From Paenibacillus sp. W2I17 (lineage in GTDB: Bacteria; Bacillota; Bacilli; Paenibacillales; Paenibacillaceae), in the NCBI RefSeq assembly GCF_030815985.1, contig NZ_JAUSXM010000001.1, forward strand, positions 1,178,001-1,242,000: DNA of 64,000 bases, in the 5' to 3' direction. Both the position numbers and the translations under genes were made by a program. The stretch's first letter is position 1. Each line of letters opens with the position of its first letter. Shown here piece by piece: positions 43,569 to 52,179 of this stretch. A model generated the notes under the pieces. It made no database searches, was not told where the DNA came from, and was given only the letters and a program-made list of their open reading frames with translations.

Positions 43569-44814
43569 TTATTTTCCCCATTTCTTTAGATTCTTTGGCA
43601 GGAACAATCAGCATCAAGACGATATAGGCCACTGCTGTACCAAGCAGTGCGTTCAATGGTGTTACGCCAGGAGCCAGTTGGGCGAATGCAACGCCGATGG
43701 CCCAAGCCACCATCGCTACCCAGTTTACATTTTTGAATAACATGTCGGCAAATGGCTTATAGTTTCTACGTTTCACAATGAAGTAATCTGCAATAATAAT
43801 AGCCCCGATAGATGGTACCGCCGCGCCAAGTACGTTCAGGAAACTGACGAAGTTGTTGTACATCCACATGGCGAATACGGTACCCACGATGCCGTTTACG
43901 ATGACGAAGAATTTCTTTGAGATTTTGGTAATATTCGCAAAACCAAGACCCGAAGCGTACAGTGCATTATCGTTGGTTGTCCAGATATTCAGGCCCAGAA
44001 CGATGATTGCCGGGATGATCAATCCTTGCAGGAACATGACCTCCGAGATATCAGCCAGGTTATAGGCCATTGCGCCAACTGCACCGAACAGAAACATGAG
44101 TGAGTTACCCAGGAAGAATGCAATCACTGTTGCAGTAACTGCCTGTTTCGATGTCCGGGAAAACCGGGCAAAATCGGGTGTCAGCGTTCCGCCGCTTATG
44201 AATGATCCAATACAGATCGTTAATGCTGCCGCCGCGGTAAGCGACTGAGTCGGCGTGTAATCAAGCAACCCTTGCAGACCACCCAGCGAACCTGCACCTT
44301 CGAACATGGAGTAACCACCGAGAATGGCAATCGCAGGAACCGCGATATATCCGAGAATGACGAGTGACTTCATGCCGAAAATGGCTGATGCTGTCATGGC
44401 AAGTCCGAACACGATAATCAACAGGTACACGTTCCAATCCATGGCTTTGGCGACCGGAATTGCGAACATGGCTACGCCTACTCCGAACCATCCGACCTGT
44501 GTAAAGCCTAGCAGGAACGAAGGCAGATACGACCCTTTTGCACCAAACGCATATTTAGCGAGCAAATGTGTGGACAGGCCCGTTTTGGCGGCGATATGTG
44601 CCAATGCCCCTGTGTAGATACCGAGCACCAGATTGCCTGCAAGTACGATGCCAATGAACTCCATGAACGTCAAGCTGACGCCCAATGTCCCTCCTGCCAG
44701 CATGCTTGCAGAGAAGAAAGTGAAACCCAGCATGACGGATAATGTTTTCCAAAAGTGGTTTCTTTGCGCTTTCGGCACGGCTTGCCATGAAAATTCTTGA
44801 TCTTGTTTGCTCAT
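43537..44814 (-). CDS. codB: Cytosine permease (NCS1 family)
   Basis: The 425-residue membrane protein has about twelve helices and closely resembles CodB ([38 protein letters not shown]). It imports cytosine for the deaminase encoded downstream. ATG at 44814 has GGGGG at seven bases; the frame extends upstream through the attenuator without a start. A 220-nt leader with PyrR motif and terminator precedes it. Confidence 0.95.
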   Translation of the reverse strand: MSKQDQEFSWQAVPKAQRNHFWKTLSVMLGFTFFSASMLAGGTLGVSLTFMEFIGIVLAGNLVLGIYTGALAHIAAKTGLSTHLLAKYAFGAKGSYLPSFLLGFTQVGWFGVGVAMFAIPVAKAMDWNVYLLIIVFGLAMTASAIFGMKSLVILGYIAVPAIAILGGYSMFEGAGSLGGLQGLLDYTPTQSLTAAAALTICIGSFISGGTLTPDFARFSRTSKQAVTATVIAFFLGNSLMFLFGAVGAMAYNLADISEVMFLQGLIIPAIIVLGLNIWTTNDNALYASGLGFANITKISKKFFVIVNGIVGTVFAMWMYNNFVSFLNVLGAAVPSIGAIIIADYFIVKRRNYKPFADMLFKNVNWVAMVAWAIGVAFAQLAPGVTPLNALLGTAVAYIVLMLIVPAKESKEMGKINDYTERKIAG

Positions 44815-44860
44815 CAGAATACCCCCAACATAAAGTGTATCTGATACCAAAAAAAGCAGA

Positions 44861-45010
44861 AAAAAAAGGCTACTCGTCAAGTTATACACTGACAAGTAGC
44901 CTCTTTTTGCATCATAATCCGCGCGAAGACACAGAGCATCCTATTACGGAATATGCCCTGATTCTCGCGTGATTATGAAATCCGCTGCCCTTGCCAGCCT
45001 CTCTGGACTG
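44861..45010 (-). promoter_or_regulatory. PyrR-dependent attenuator in the codBA leader
   Basis: On the minus strand the leader contains AGTCCAGAGAGGCTGGCAA (revcomp of 44991-45009), matching the conserved PyrR-binding loop of pyr-operon leaders. About 90 nt further, GGCTACTTGTCA and TGACGAGTAGCC form a twelve-pair stem followed by eight Ts (terminator, 44861-44901). When UMP/UTP-bound PyrR stabilises the anti-antiterminator, the terminator should form and stop transcription before codB. Confidence 0.88.
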
Positions 45011-45041
45011 AATTAAAGGTACCAGTATTCAATTACATTCT

Positions 45042-45070
45042 ATTATTTTGGAAAAACCTGCAGTTGTCAA
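45042..45070 (-). promoter_or_regulatory. Sigma-A promoter of codBA
   Basis: Minus strand TTGACA (45065-45070), 17 bp, AATAAT (45042-45047). It places the transcript start near 45035, 25 nt before the PyrR-binding loop. Confidence 0.65.
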
Positions 45071-45233
45071 TGTCATTATTATCCAAAGGTTATTAATTCC
45101 TTATACAGCAAGCTGTTTTTATCACGGTTATTCAATGATAGCGCACCTGTGGATTGAAAAGAATAAACCGTGAAGAACTACTCTATGCCGTTCTAAAATC
45201 AAGTTTAACTAGATTTACCAATACAACAAACAG

Positions 45234-45273
45234 GGGATGTCCCACAAGTCATAAATATGACGGAGGGCATCCC
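45234..45273. other. Hairpin in the codBA/IS intergenic region
   Basis: GGGATG pairs with CATCCC and an inner TCAT/ATGA pair extends it. The T-rich side is on the minus strand. No gene lies between 45071 and the IS at 45477; the rest of the gap is occupied by Rep-B copy 2. Confidence 0.4.
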
Positions 45274-45342
45274 TACTTAACGTGATTTTGTTCTAATGAA
45301 TCTGACACACGCTATTCGCTCCCATTGATCTAGTTCCGAAAT

Positions 45343-45435
45343 CTAACGAATCACAGAGACGTTATTTGGTCGATTCGGTCGATTTTTTAGATCTTGACAC
45401 CGTTTATGACGAAATAGCGTTACTGAGGTTCGTTA
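45343..45435. repeat. Rep-B copy 2
   Basis: The element runs from CTAACGAA to TTCGTTA with arms CACAGAGACGTTATTT and GCGTTACTGAGG; the first arm differs from copy 1 (in reverse) at few positions. The shared outer flank ACACGCTATTCGCTCCCAT lies just upstream (45307-45325). A further end, TTCGTTAGCGCTTGA, lies at 46466 beyond the IS, so the IS appears to have landed inside or beside a larger repeat cluster. Confidence 0.8.
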
Positions 45436-45501
45436 AATTTTGTATACGTTGATGATCTGCCTTTTAAGATGCGGTATGGACCTATGTCAAAAAAGTAGAC
45501 A

Positions 45502-46062
45502 CTACGCTGCGGATTTGTCCGTAAATTTCATCGCAAAACGAGCAGGGGAAAGATACCCTAGCGCGCCATGCATTCGCTTGCGGTTGTAATAGAACTCAAT
45601 GTACTGGTAGATGGCAGTATAAGCCTCTTCCGGTGTCTTAAAACGAGGGTTGCAGTAAATGAGTTCCTTCTTTAAAATACTGTGCCACGACTCAATACAG
45701 GCGTTATCATAACAGTTTCCTCGTCGGCTCATGCTTGATTCCAGATGGTCGTGTTTGGAATCCGTAGTCTGAACGCGATATTTGGGCATGACCACAGAAC
45801 GTAGATTCATTTGACGCATGTATATACTGACGGTACGGGAAGAGATTCGCAACCCTTCTAAATGGAGCAGATACGTAATTTTAGGGCTTCCACACCGCAT
45901 CTGGTGGTCGTAAAAATGATACCGAATACGCTTCATGACCTCGTCTTTGCGGTTCTGTCGCATGCTGGTTCGGTCCATTCGCCATTTGTAATATCCGCTC
46001 CGTGATACTTGAAAGGTACTGCACATCTTCTCCAAAGAAAACTCGGAGCGATGGTCTTCCAC
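45502..46062 (-). pseudogene. IS3-family orfB with 101-codon in-frame deletion
   Basis: The frame stays open (186 codons against 287) but loses residues between TTDSKHDH and ESSMSRRG of the intact copy. The missing block contains WVTDITYI and HHSDRGSQY, hence the first two acidic residues of the DDE triad; only the Glu of ACIESWH remains. The product cannot be a working transposase, though it could act as an inhibitor. A few substitutions elsewhere (C-S-T for C-R-T, K for R) show divergence from copy 1. Confidence 0.93.
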
Positions 46063-46073
46063 AAACTGAAATC

Positions 46074-46391
46074 TTAGCTCTTTGGTTTGCTGAAGATGTG
46101 CACTGCTTTTTTTACAATCGCCAGTTCTTCTTGTGTATCCGCAAGCGTGTGCTCTTTCTCTTGAAGCAACCGGCGCATCTCTTGGAGCTCTGCTTCCAGT
46201 TCCTTCACTCGATCTACACTGGCAACAGGCTCATGTTTTAGTTCGCGGTACTTACTCATCCATTGGTGCAACGTACTTTTTGGAATGTTGAGTTCTTCTG
46301 TCAAATCTCCAAGTGTCTTCGTCTGCTCTTGAATGAATTTGACCGTTTGTTTCTTGAATTCTTCGTTATATCGTTGCCGCTGTTCTCCCAT
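46074..46391 (-). CDS. IS3-family transposase OrfA, copy 2
   Basis: The 105-residue protein is identical to OrfA of copy 1 except Thr for Ala in GDLTEELNI. The helix-turn-helix and coiled coil are intact, and the A-run for frameshifting is conserved. With a dead OrfB it could still bind IS ends and interfere with transposition of copy 1. Confidence 0.92.
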   Translation of the reverse strand: MGEQRQRYNEEFKKQTVKFIQEQTKTLGDLTEELNIPKSTLHQWMSKYRELKHEPVASVDRVKELEAELQEMRRLLQEKEHTLADTQEELAIVKKAVHIFSKPKS

Positions 46392-46533
46392 GTGGACACC
46401 TCCGTTAGTCTTATTATCCTTCCGTCCGTTAACGGGTGTCCACTTTTTATTCTAGCTCCAGTAGATTCGTTAGCGCTTGAGTAGAAAGGAAATTCCTTTG
46501 GAGAAAGCCCCTTCAGTGTAAACTTTAAATTTA

Positions 46534-47565
46534 TTATTGTGCACTTAATAGTTCTTCAAAAGCTTTTATGTTCGTGTCAAAATCAGGAACGGTTTGAGTT
46601 TCTTCAGCAGATTTAACCAGTTTTACAACTAAATCATTATAAGGTGTCGTAATTCCGGTACCCTCTGCTCTGCTTGAAACAACTCCGTTAATATAATCAA
46701 TCTCCGTTTTCCGGTTTTTCTCCAGATCTTGAAGCATGCTTGCTTTGAGCAATCTGGAGGGCTCCATCACGTAACGTAATGTTTTCACCCGTTCAGGGAT
46801 ATCTTCTTTGCTGTTCAGTTCGAGTGAAGCGATGTCGAATCCATTCATTTTAACTAGGGTGACCCCATTGGCGCGAGCAACTTTAATCGTCTCGTCCGCA
46901 ATATGAGCTGCACTCACAATGCCGGCTTCTTGATCAAGAATGTCCCCATATTCCCCATTCAAAGCAGCTGATAAACCACTAAATGCATTGTTGATCAGCA
47001 ATTTGGACCATTTGGTTCCAACCAGGTTATCGGAAATGTGTGTTCCACCTACAAGGTCCAACACCGATTTCACGCGCTGAATTCGTTCGGTGATTTCACC
47101 ATTTATTTCACCAATCTGAAAAGCATACTGCTTAAATTGAGTGTACTCGATGGTCAGGCTCGACACACCCGGTTCAATGAGCGTAGCGCCAAATTCAACG
47201 GAGCCAGCAATGACACGTTTTTCACCCACAATGGACGCCACTTTTTCTTCCGGAATCCCGTTCTGCAAAGAACACACCATACTGTCTTCTTTCAAGAATG
47301 GAAGTAATTCCCGAAGAATGGAATCGTTGTAGAGTTGTTTGGTTAAAAGTAAAACGAGGTCATATTGTCCTGATTTCTGATCAGGAGTAATGGCTTTTAC
47401 TTTGGCCTGAAACTCCGTGGTTCCGGTCACTTTAGCACCCGTCTGATTTAAAGCATTTACATGTTCCTGATATGCATCAATTAACTCAACGTCCAGTCCA
47501 CCATCCGCAAGGTATGCACCTACGATGGTTCCCAAAGATCCTGCTCCTACAATTGCAATTCTCAT
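46534..47565 (-). CDS. Ketopantoate reductase-family (PanE/ApbA) oxidoreductase
   Basis: The 343-residue protein has the N-terminal NADPH motif VGAGSLGTIVGAYLA and the C-terminal all-helical domain with KWSKLLINNAFSGLSAAL, which carries the family's active-site lysine. The standard reaction is reduction of 2-dehydropantoate to pantoate for CoA synthesis. Here it lies 14 bp after an acetoacetate decarboxylase-like gene under a LysR regulator and away from panBC, so it may reduce a different 2-oxo acid. TAAGGAGG precedes the ATG. Confidence 0.88.
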   Translation of the reverse strand: MRIAIVGAGSLGTIVGAYLADGGLDVELIDAYQEHVNALNQTGAKVTGTTEFQAKVKAITPDQKSGQYDLVLLLTKQLYNDSILRELLPFLKEDSMVCSLQNGIPEEKVASIVGEKRVIAGSVEFGATLIEPGVSSLTIEYTQFKQYAFQIGEINGEITERIQRVKSVLDLVGGTHISDNLVGTKWSKLLINNAFSGLSAALNGEYGDILDQEAGIVSAAHIADETIKVARANGVTLVKMNGFDIASLELNSKEDIPERVKTLRYVMEPSRLLKASMLQDLEKNRKTEIDYINGVVSSRAEGTGITTPYNDLVVKLVKSAEETQTVPDFDTNIKAFEELLSAQ

Positions 47566-47579
47566 TTTATTTTTCCTCC

Positions 47580-48326
47580 TTATTTCTCTTCCAGGTAGTT
47601 ATATACAGGTTGTGCAGCGTTTAAGGTTAGGTTGGTAAGGATATGAGAAGCGGACACCACTTCCAACACAGGCAGATCTGCAAGAGGTGCCAACGCATGT
47701 TCGAACAGTTGAAGCCGGGCAGGTCCTGTCCAAGCCTCCTTCACTTCGATGTCCGTAATTTGAGTACGGATCAGATCACATATTCTTAAATTTCCGGTAT
47801 AGTCCGTAGCAATCTTAATCATAAAATTAGGTCGGCATATTTCACGTTTGGCGAACTCCTTATCCAGCTCCATATGTTTATATCCCATCGTTGCCGTGGC
47901 TACACGCAGCGTTCCATAATCTAGTGTGCCAACTAGTGTATCTGAATCGGTATACAACTTGGGTGCACCCAGCTTTTTCGGATAGGCGGTGAGTTCTCGA
48001 CCACTGGCTATCGCGGGGAAATTGTCTACGTACATCGAATGCACATAATCGCCTTCCTCCCCATTGAATTGCACAGGAATAACTTGTCCAGCTTCTGTAT
48101 AAGCACCCAGCCCAGAAACATCCGGCATCCACATCACTTCGAATTTAACCAGTGGTTCAGTAATTTCGAGAGGTTCTGGTACGGCTGCCCGCAACGCTTT
48201 TGCATCAGTTCGGTAAATAATATTCAAATATTCACGATTCACGAATTTGTATGGTGGCATCGGGTATGCCGGAGCTGTTAGGGGTGTATTCAGATTTTTA
48301 GCTATGTTATTCACATCGATTTTCAT
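47580..48326 (-). CDS. Acetoacetate decarboxylase-family protein
   Basis: The 248-residue protein matches acetoacetate decarboxylase along its length. The Schiff-base lysine region ELTAYPKKLG (Lys117) is conserved, followed by DSDTLVGTLD. The family decarboxylates acetoacetate to acetone and CO2, though related proteins act on other 3-oxo or 2-oxo acids. ATG at 48326 follows AGGTGT; a TTG nine bases earlier is less likely. It is the first gene of a two-gene operon with the PanE-like gene; LysR is divergent and a Rep-A repeat occupies the region in between. Confidence 0.93.
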   Translation of the reverse strand: MKIDVNNIAKNLNTPLTAPAYPMPPYKFVNREYLNIIYRTDAKALRAAVPEPLEITEPLVKFEVMWMPDVSGLGAYTEAGQVIPVQFNGEEGDYVHSMYVDNFPAIASGRELTAYPKKLGAPKLYTDSDTLVGTLDYGTLRVATATMGYKHMELDKEFAKREICRPNFMIKIATDYTGNLRICDLIRTQITDIEVKEAWTGPARLQLFEHALAPLADLPVLEVVSASHILTNLTLNAAQPVYNYLEEK

Positions 48327-48354
48327 CAAAGACACCTACCTTATGTTTTGGTTC

Positions 48355-48545
48355 TATATAAGTTGAACTCAAGATTATTTACACTGACACTACGATGACA
48401 GAACAACCTTCCAATCGCTGTTATCCCCAGATTTTTCGATTCCCCTTCTAAAGGGGAAAATCCGGTGATAAAGGCGAACGCTTTGCTTTTTCAGGTTTTT
48501 TCTGTCCTCTCCGTTATTGTGTAAATAATTAGTTCAACTTATATA
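48355..48545. repeat. Rep-A copy 2: long imperfect palindrome
   Basis: The ends are a perfect 15-bp inverted repeat, TATATAAGTTGAACT and AGTTCAACTTATATA. Internal paired segments match those of copy 1: TTTACAC/GTGTAAA, GACAGAA/TTCTGTC, TTATC/GATAA, CCAGATTTT/AAAATCCGG and TCCCCTT/AAGGGGA. Several differences from copy 1 are compensatory. It lies between the divergent decarboxylase and LysR genes and probably overlaps their promoters or leaders. Confidence 0.92.
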
Positions 48546-48672
48546 GTCAGGTTTTTGCAATTCAAAATTTGATCTGTATCTCATAAAAAAATTCTACATC
48601 AATATTTAAATTTAATATAATACATAATAAGTACTATATATATTTATCAAAATAAATAAGGGGTGCACGTGA

Positions 48673-49560
48673 ATGGAATTGCTTCAGCTCAAATACTTTC
48701 AGACCGTTGCCTATACTGAACATATCTCCAAAGCAGCTGCACAATTAAATATTGCTCAACCTTCCCTAAGCTTGACGATTAAAAGACTTGAGGATGAACT
48801 GGGTACCCCCTTATTCCACAGGAGAGGAAGAAACATTCAATTGAATTCCTCAGGTGAAATTCTATTGAAACATGTGAACAGGATTTTTATTGAAATTGAA
48901 AATGCAGAGATGGAGATTAAAGCGGAGGAACAGCAAATATCCAATACAATCAGGATCTCGATTACGAATACCAGATTCCTCACAGGTCTTATTAGTGACT
49001 ATATCAACGGCTCCCCCGAAACCAAGCTTCATCAGGGTATTGGAACCCGCAGTGAAATTATTACAGGTTTGAAGAAAGGCGAAATGCATCTGGGGATTAC
49101 GGGGCATCCGATTCAGGATGAGGAGATTGAGAGTATTGTGCTTGTTGAGGAGGATATTGTTCTCGTTGTTCCCACGAATCATGCATACGGCGGAGAGACA
49201 AGCATTTCATTAAGTGTTGTTGCAAATGAGCCCTTTATTTCCCTTGCCGATAATAAGGAGTACAGCCGGTTTACAACTATGCTCTGTGAAAAAGCAGGTT
49301 TCCTCCCCAATCATGCATTTGAGGTCGATTCTCATACCCTGCTTGAAATTATCAGCCTTAATCAGGGTGTTGCATTAATTCCGATCTCCGTATGTAGAAT
49401 ACTAGGGTTACGTTATGTAAAAATTGCAGATGATTCAGCTATATATCCCATTAGCCTATCCTGGGTCAAACAAAAATGGTTATCTCCTGCTGTAAGAGAA
49501 TTTCGTAATTTTATTACTTCGTATTATGAAGACCATGCTGGCTTGTTTAAAGTGGAATAG
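48673..49560 (+). CDS. LysR-family regulator
   Basis: The 295-residue protein has the LysR winged helix at 1-60 (FQTVAYTEHISKAAAQLNIAQ; LSLTIKRLEDELGTPLF) and a C-terminal substrate-binding-like domain (about 90-290). GGGG precedes the ATG. It is divergent from the decarboxylase/PanE-like operon, its probable target, with the effector likely to be a small organic acid. Confidence 0.93.
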   Translation: MELLQLKYFQTVAYTEHISKAAAQLNIAQPSLSLTIKRLEDELGTPLFHRRGRNIQLNSSGEILLKHVNRIFIEIENAEMEIKAEEQQISNTIRISITNTRFLTGLISDYINGSPETKLHQGIGTRSEIITGLKKGEMHLGITGHPIQDEEIESIVLVEEDIVLVVPTNHAYGGETSISLSVVANEPFISLADNKEYSRFTTMLCEKAGFLPNHAFEVDSHTLLEIISLNQGVALIPISVCRILGLRYVKIADDSAIYPISLSWVKQKWLSPAVREFRNFITSYYEDHAGLFKVE

Positions 49561-49590
49561 GATTTCTTTATACATGACAAACGATAAAAA

Positions 49591-49634
49591 CAAAGACCAG
49601 GTTAGTTCCTTGGAAGGAACCGACGTGGTCTTTG
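49591..49634. terminator. Bidirectional terminator between LysR and GH4 genes
   Basis: CAAAGACCA and TGGTCTTTG form the outer stem, GTTCC/GGAAC the inner. Flanking AACGATAA and its complement extend the pairing. It serves both convergent genes. Confidence 0.8.
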
Positions 49635-49647
49635 ATCGTTATCGTTC

Positions 49648-51054
49648 TTAGCTATACTGCAGTCTGTCCTTATACCAAACGTCCGGAATCATCTTACGCT
49701 CCAGTTCCAACAATTCATGAATGATCTTGTCCGCGTCGCTGATGGAACTCACGAGCGGGTCAGTGAGCATCGTCCTTCTCAGCTTCTCGTAGCTCTGTTC
49801 CAGAACAGCTTCAACCGTAAGCTCATGCGTATCCAGTACAAGTTCTTGCATACCTCTAATTCCACGTGGCATCTCGCCTACATGGAGTGGCTTCACTCCA
49901 TCCATATCTACATCGCACAGTAGTTCCAGGAACGAATCGTTATTCATATTGGTTACAGCGCCTTGATTGAGCGTATTGATGAAGAACTTTTTGCCCAAGT
50001 TCCCCACCATATTTTCGATGATATCTGTCGCATGATCCGGTCCGAAGGTGCTCATGTAATTGGCAATCGGGATGTTTCCTGTAAGGAAGTCATCGACTTG
50101 CTGCCACATTTCATCGTGACGCTCATATCTGTCCTCTGTCTCCCAGATCGATAATGGCGGGATGGTGTCCGCAGTTTTGCCAAGACCCTGCCAATACCGA
50201 ACGTATTCCTTTGTATGCGCCGTACAAGTGGGAATGATTCCGAAAATATCATACAGTTCGTAGGTAATTGCATCGTTAAATAGAGCTTTTGCGCCGCGAT
50301 CACCGCCGTTATTCTCATCACCTGCCAGCTTGCGCATGGCTTCTGCAATTGTGGGCATCACATTTTTTCCTTCATACTCGGCTTTGAGCAGCCAAGTAAA
50401 ATGATTGACACCCGCGATACGAAAATCGAATTTCTGGTCTATTTCTGCGGTGAACTGGCTTGTATTTTCGATGATTTCGGCTCGTACGGCATAATAGGCT
50501 TTCTTATGCGGCATATGATGACTATCGCACAGTGCAAATGATTTAAGCTTCGGTGCATATCGATGTAAAGCGATGCCGTGCACGGTAGACGGGTTAATAT
50601 AATTGATCACCCAAGCATCCGGACATAACTCCTCAATGTCCTTGGCACATTCCATAATAACCGGCAGTTCCCGCATCGCGCGAAAGATTCCACCAGGGCC
50701 AATCGTATCGCCGGAACACATGCGAATCCCATACTTTAGAGAAACCTGGCAGTCGATGCCCCGATATTTCACCGATTCTTCCGCAAAGCTGAGCACAACG
50801 AAGTCGGCTCCCGTCAGCACCTGTCTTCGGTCCACTGAACCCTCAATCTTTAGGGATACATTGTTCTCCTTGGCGACCATTTCCGCTAGTTTTACCATTT
50901 TCGAGAGCCGTTCCTCGTCCGTATCCACCAAGGCCAGCGTTCCCTGATTCAAATATGGGGAGTGAACCATCTGCCAGATGGACTGACGACCGAAAAACAG
51001 GCTGCCCGCCCCAATAACAACCACCTTTGGATGTTGTGTACTTGTAGCATTCAT
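49648..51054 (-). CDS. GH4 family NAD+/Mn2+-dependent glycosidase
   Basis: The 468-residue protein has the GH4 Rossmann start VVVIGAGSLFFG, then NYINPSTVHG and the metal/sugar motif around ALCDSHHMPH, with GVNHFTWLL further on. GH4 enzymes oxidise C3 of the sugar with bound NAD+, eliminate the aglycone and reduce again. The usual specificity tetrads (CHSV, CDMP, CNIP, CHEV) are replaced by CDSHH, so substrate is unclear (alpha-galactoside, glucuronide or other). ATG at 51054 follows GAGGAGGGG. The divergent AraC gene probably controls it. Confidence 0.92.
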   Translation of the reverse strand: MNATSTQHPKVVVIGAGSLFFGRQSIWQMVHSPYLNQGTLALVDTDEERLSKMVKLAEMVAKENNVSLKIEGSVDRRQVLTGADFVVLSFAEESVKYRGIDCQVSLKYGIRMCSGDTIGPGGIFRAMRELPVIMECAKDIEELCPDAWVINYINPSTVHGIALHRYAPKLKSFALCDSHHMPHKKAYYAVRAEIIENTSQFTAEIDQKFDFRIAGVNHFTWLLKAEYEGKNVMPTIAEAMRKLAGDENNGGDRGAKALFNDAITYELYDIFGIIPTCTAHTKEYVRYWQGLGKTADTIPPLSIWETEDRYERHDEMWQQVDDFLTGNIPIANYMSTFGPDHATDIIENMVGNLGKKFFINTLNQGAVTNMNNDSFLELLCDVDMDGVKPLHVGEMPRGIRGMQELVLDTHELTVEAVLEQSYEKLRRTMLTDPLVSSISDADKIIHELLELERKMIPDVWYKDRLQYS

Positions 51055-51230
51055 CAATAACCCCTCCTCGTAACGATATAAGTTCATTATAGGTGAGTGG
51101 GCTGGAATCGGAATGTGTGATAGTTTTCAAAACATGTCATATGGTACGATAGTTAACAAGAGATAAATCCTTTGTTATGATAGTGAAATATAAAGGATGT
51201 CATAAAGTCGAGAGGATTAGGTTGGATTAG

Positions 51231-52082
51231 ATGCACATAGGAACTGTAAATATGAGTATAATCGACGAACTTTCGGAGTATGTCACACTTCGCATGAGCT
51301 CTTATTTGGAACAAACGCATGACAGCAATTGGACGGAGCACAAGTCTCATTCCGATTATGATCTGTGGTTCATTACAGCAGGCTCCGTGCAGATTACCAT
51401 CGATGGAATCGAGCATATGGCGAACCCGGGTGACGTCGTGTTTTTTTATCCGGATATGCCCTACACTGCTTCCACGACCGGAGAGTTGTGCCGTTTCGTA
51501 TACATGCACTTTGATTTCAGCATCGCTGAGCAAAAGCGAATTCTCGGCGAGTTTCAGCTCCCAGGCATTGTACCTGGCAATCTGATTCAAGAGGAATCAA
51601 CGCTGTTCACCTCGTCCTATCGAAGATTCAAGCAGAGTGGCGGCGCTTCAGCCAGTCCACTTTATTTGAAAGCCTCTCTACTTCTCGTCATCGCCAAAAT
51701 TTTGGAATTACATAGGCAAGGGCTGTATCACGGTGAGTTTCTGAAAGACCGAAAACCGAGGAAAATCGAAGGAAGTCTGGAAGTTCTGCAGAATGTCTTT
51801 CCCTACGTGGATGCGAATCTGCATCGTGCCATCCGAGTTAACGAGCTTGCGGCCATTGCGGGCGTCTCTGAGAAATATTTTATTTCTTTGTTCAAAAAAA
51901 TCCTCGGTATTACACCGGGGCAGTATATCAATCAGATCAAAATGAACCGGGCCAGAGACTATCTGTACGAGAAAAAATATACGATCCAGCAAATTGCCGG
52001 ATTTCTGGGTTATCCCGATCCCTTTACGTTCTCCAAAGCATTCAAAAAATTCTACAACGTGCCCCCATCCAAATTTGAATAA
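51231..52082 (+). CDS. AraC-family regulator
   Basis: The 283-residue protein has an N-terminal cupin sensor (about 35-110; DLWFITAGSVQITIDG, HMANPGDVVFFYPDMP) and two C-terminal HTH motifs (about 185-280; IRVNELAAIAGVSEKYFISL, IQQIAGFLGYPDPFTFSKAF). Start is uncertain between ATG 51231 and ATG 51252, both with weak sites. It is divergent from the GH4 gene across about 175 bp and likely activates it in response to the sugar substrate. Confidence 0.92.
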   Translation: MHIGTVNMSIIDELSEYVTLRMSSYLEQTHDSNWTEHKSHSDYDLWFITAGSVQITIDGIEHMANPGDVVFFYPDMPYTASTTGELCRFVYMHFDFSIAEQKRILGEFQLPGIVPGNLIQEESTLFTSSYRRFKQSGGASASPLYLKASLLLVIAKILELHRQGLYHGEFLKDRKPRKIEGSLEVLQNVFPYVDANLHRAIRVNELAAIAGVSEKYFISLFKKILGITPGQYINQIKMNRARDYLYEKKYTIQQIAGFLGYPDPFTFSKAFKKFYNVPPSKFE

Positions 52083-52101
52083 AATACCGCAGACAAACAA
52101 A

Positions 52102-52128
52102 GAGGCAACCGATCAATCCGGCTGCCTC
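52102..52128 (-). terminator. Terminator of the APH-like gene
   Basis: GAGGCA(A)CCG pairs with CGG(C)TGCCTC; on the minus strand TTTGTTTGTC follows. It also follows the AraC gene on the plus strand, where the tail is not T-rich. Confidence 0.65.
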
Positions 52129-52179
52129 CATACTTGATGAATCCTTGTTATTCAGGGTTTAGTTTACGTACAGGTCCCT

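Larger units (their letters stand above)
45477..46460 (-). mobile_element. IS3-family element copy 2, internally deleted (984 bp)
   Basis: The same terminal repeats as copy 1 are intact, and a 3-bp direct repeat GTA (45474-45476 and 46461-46463) flanks it, showing independent insertion. It is inverted relative to copy 1 and lacks exactly 303 bp, corresponding to 24724-25026 of copy 1. No microhomology is visible at the junction. It could be moved by transposase from copy 1. Confidence 0.95.
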
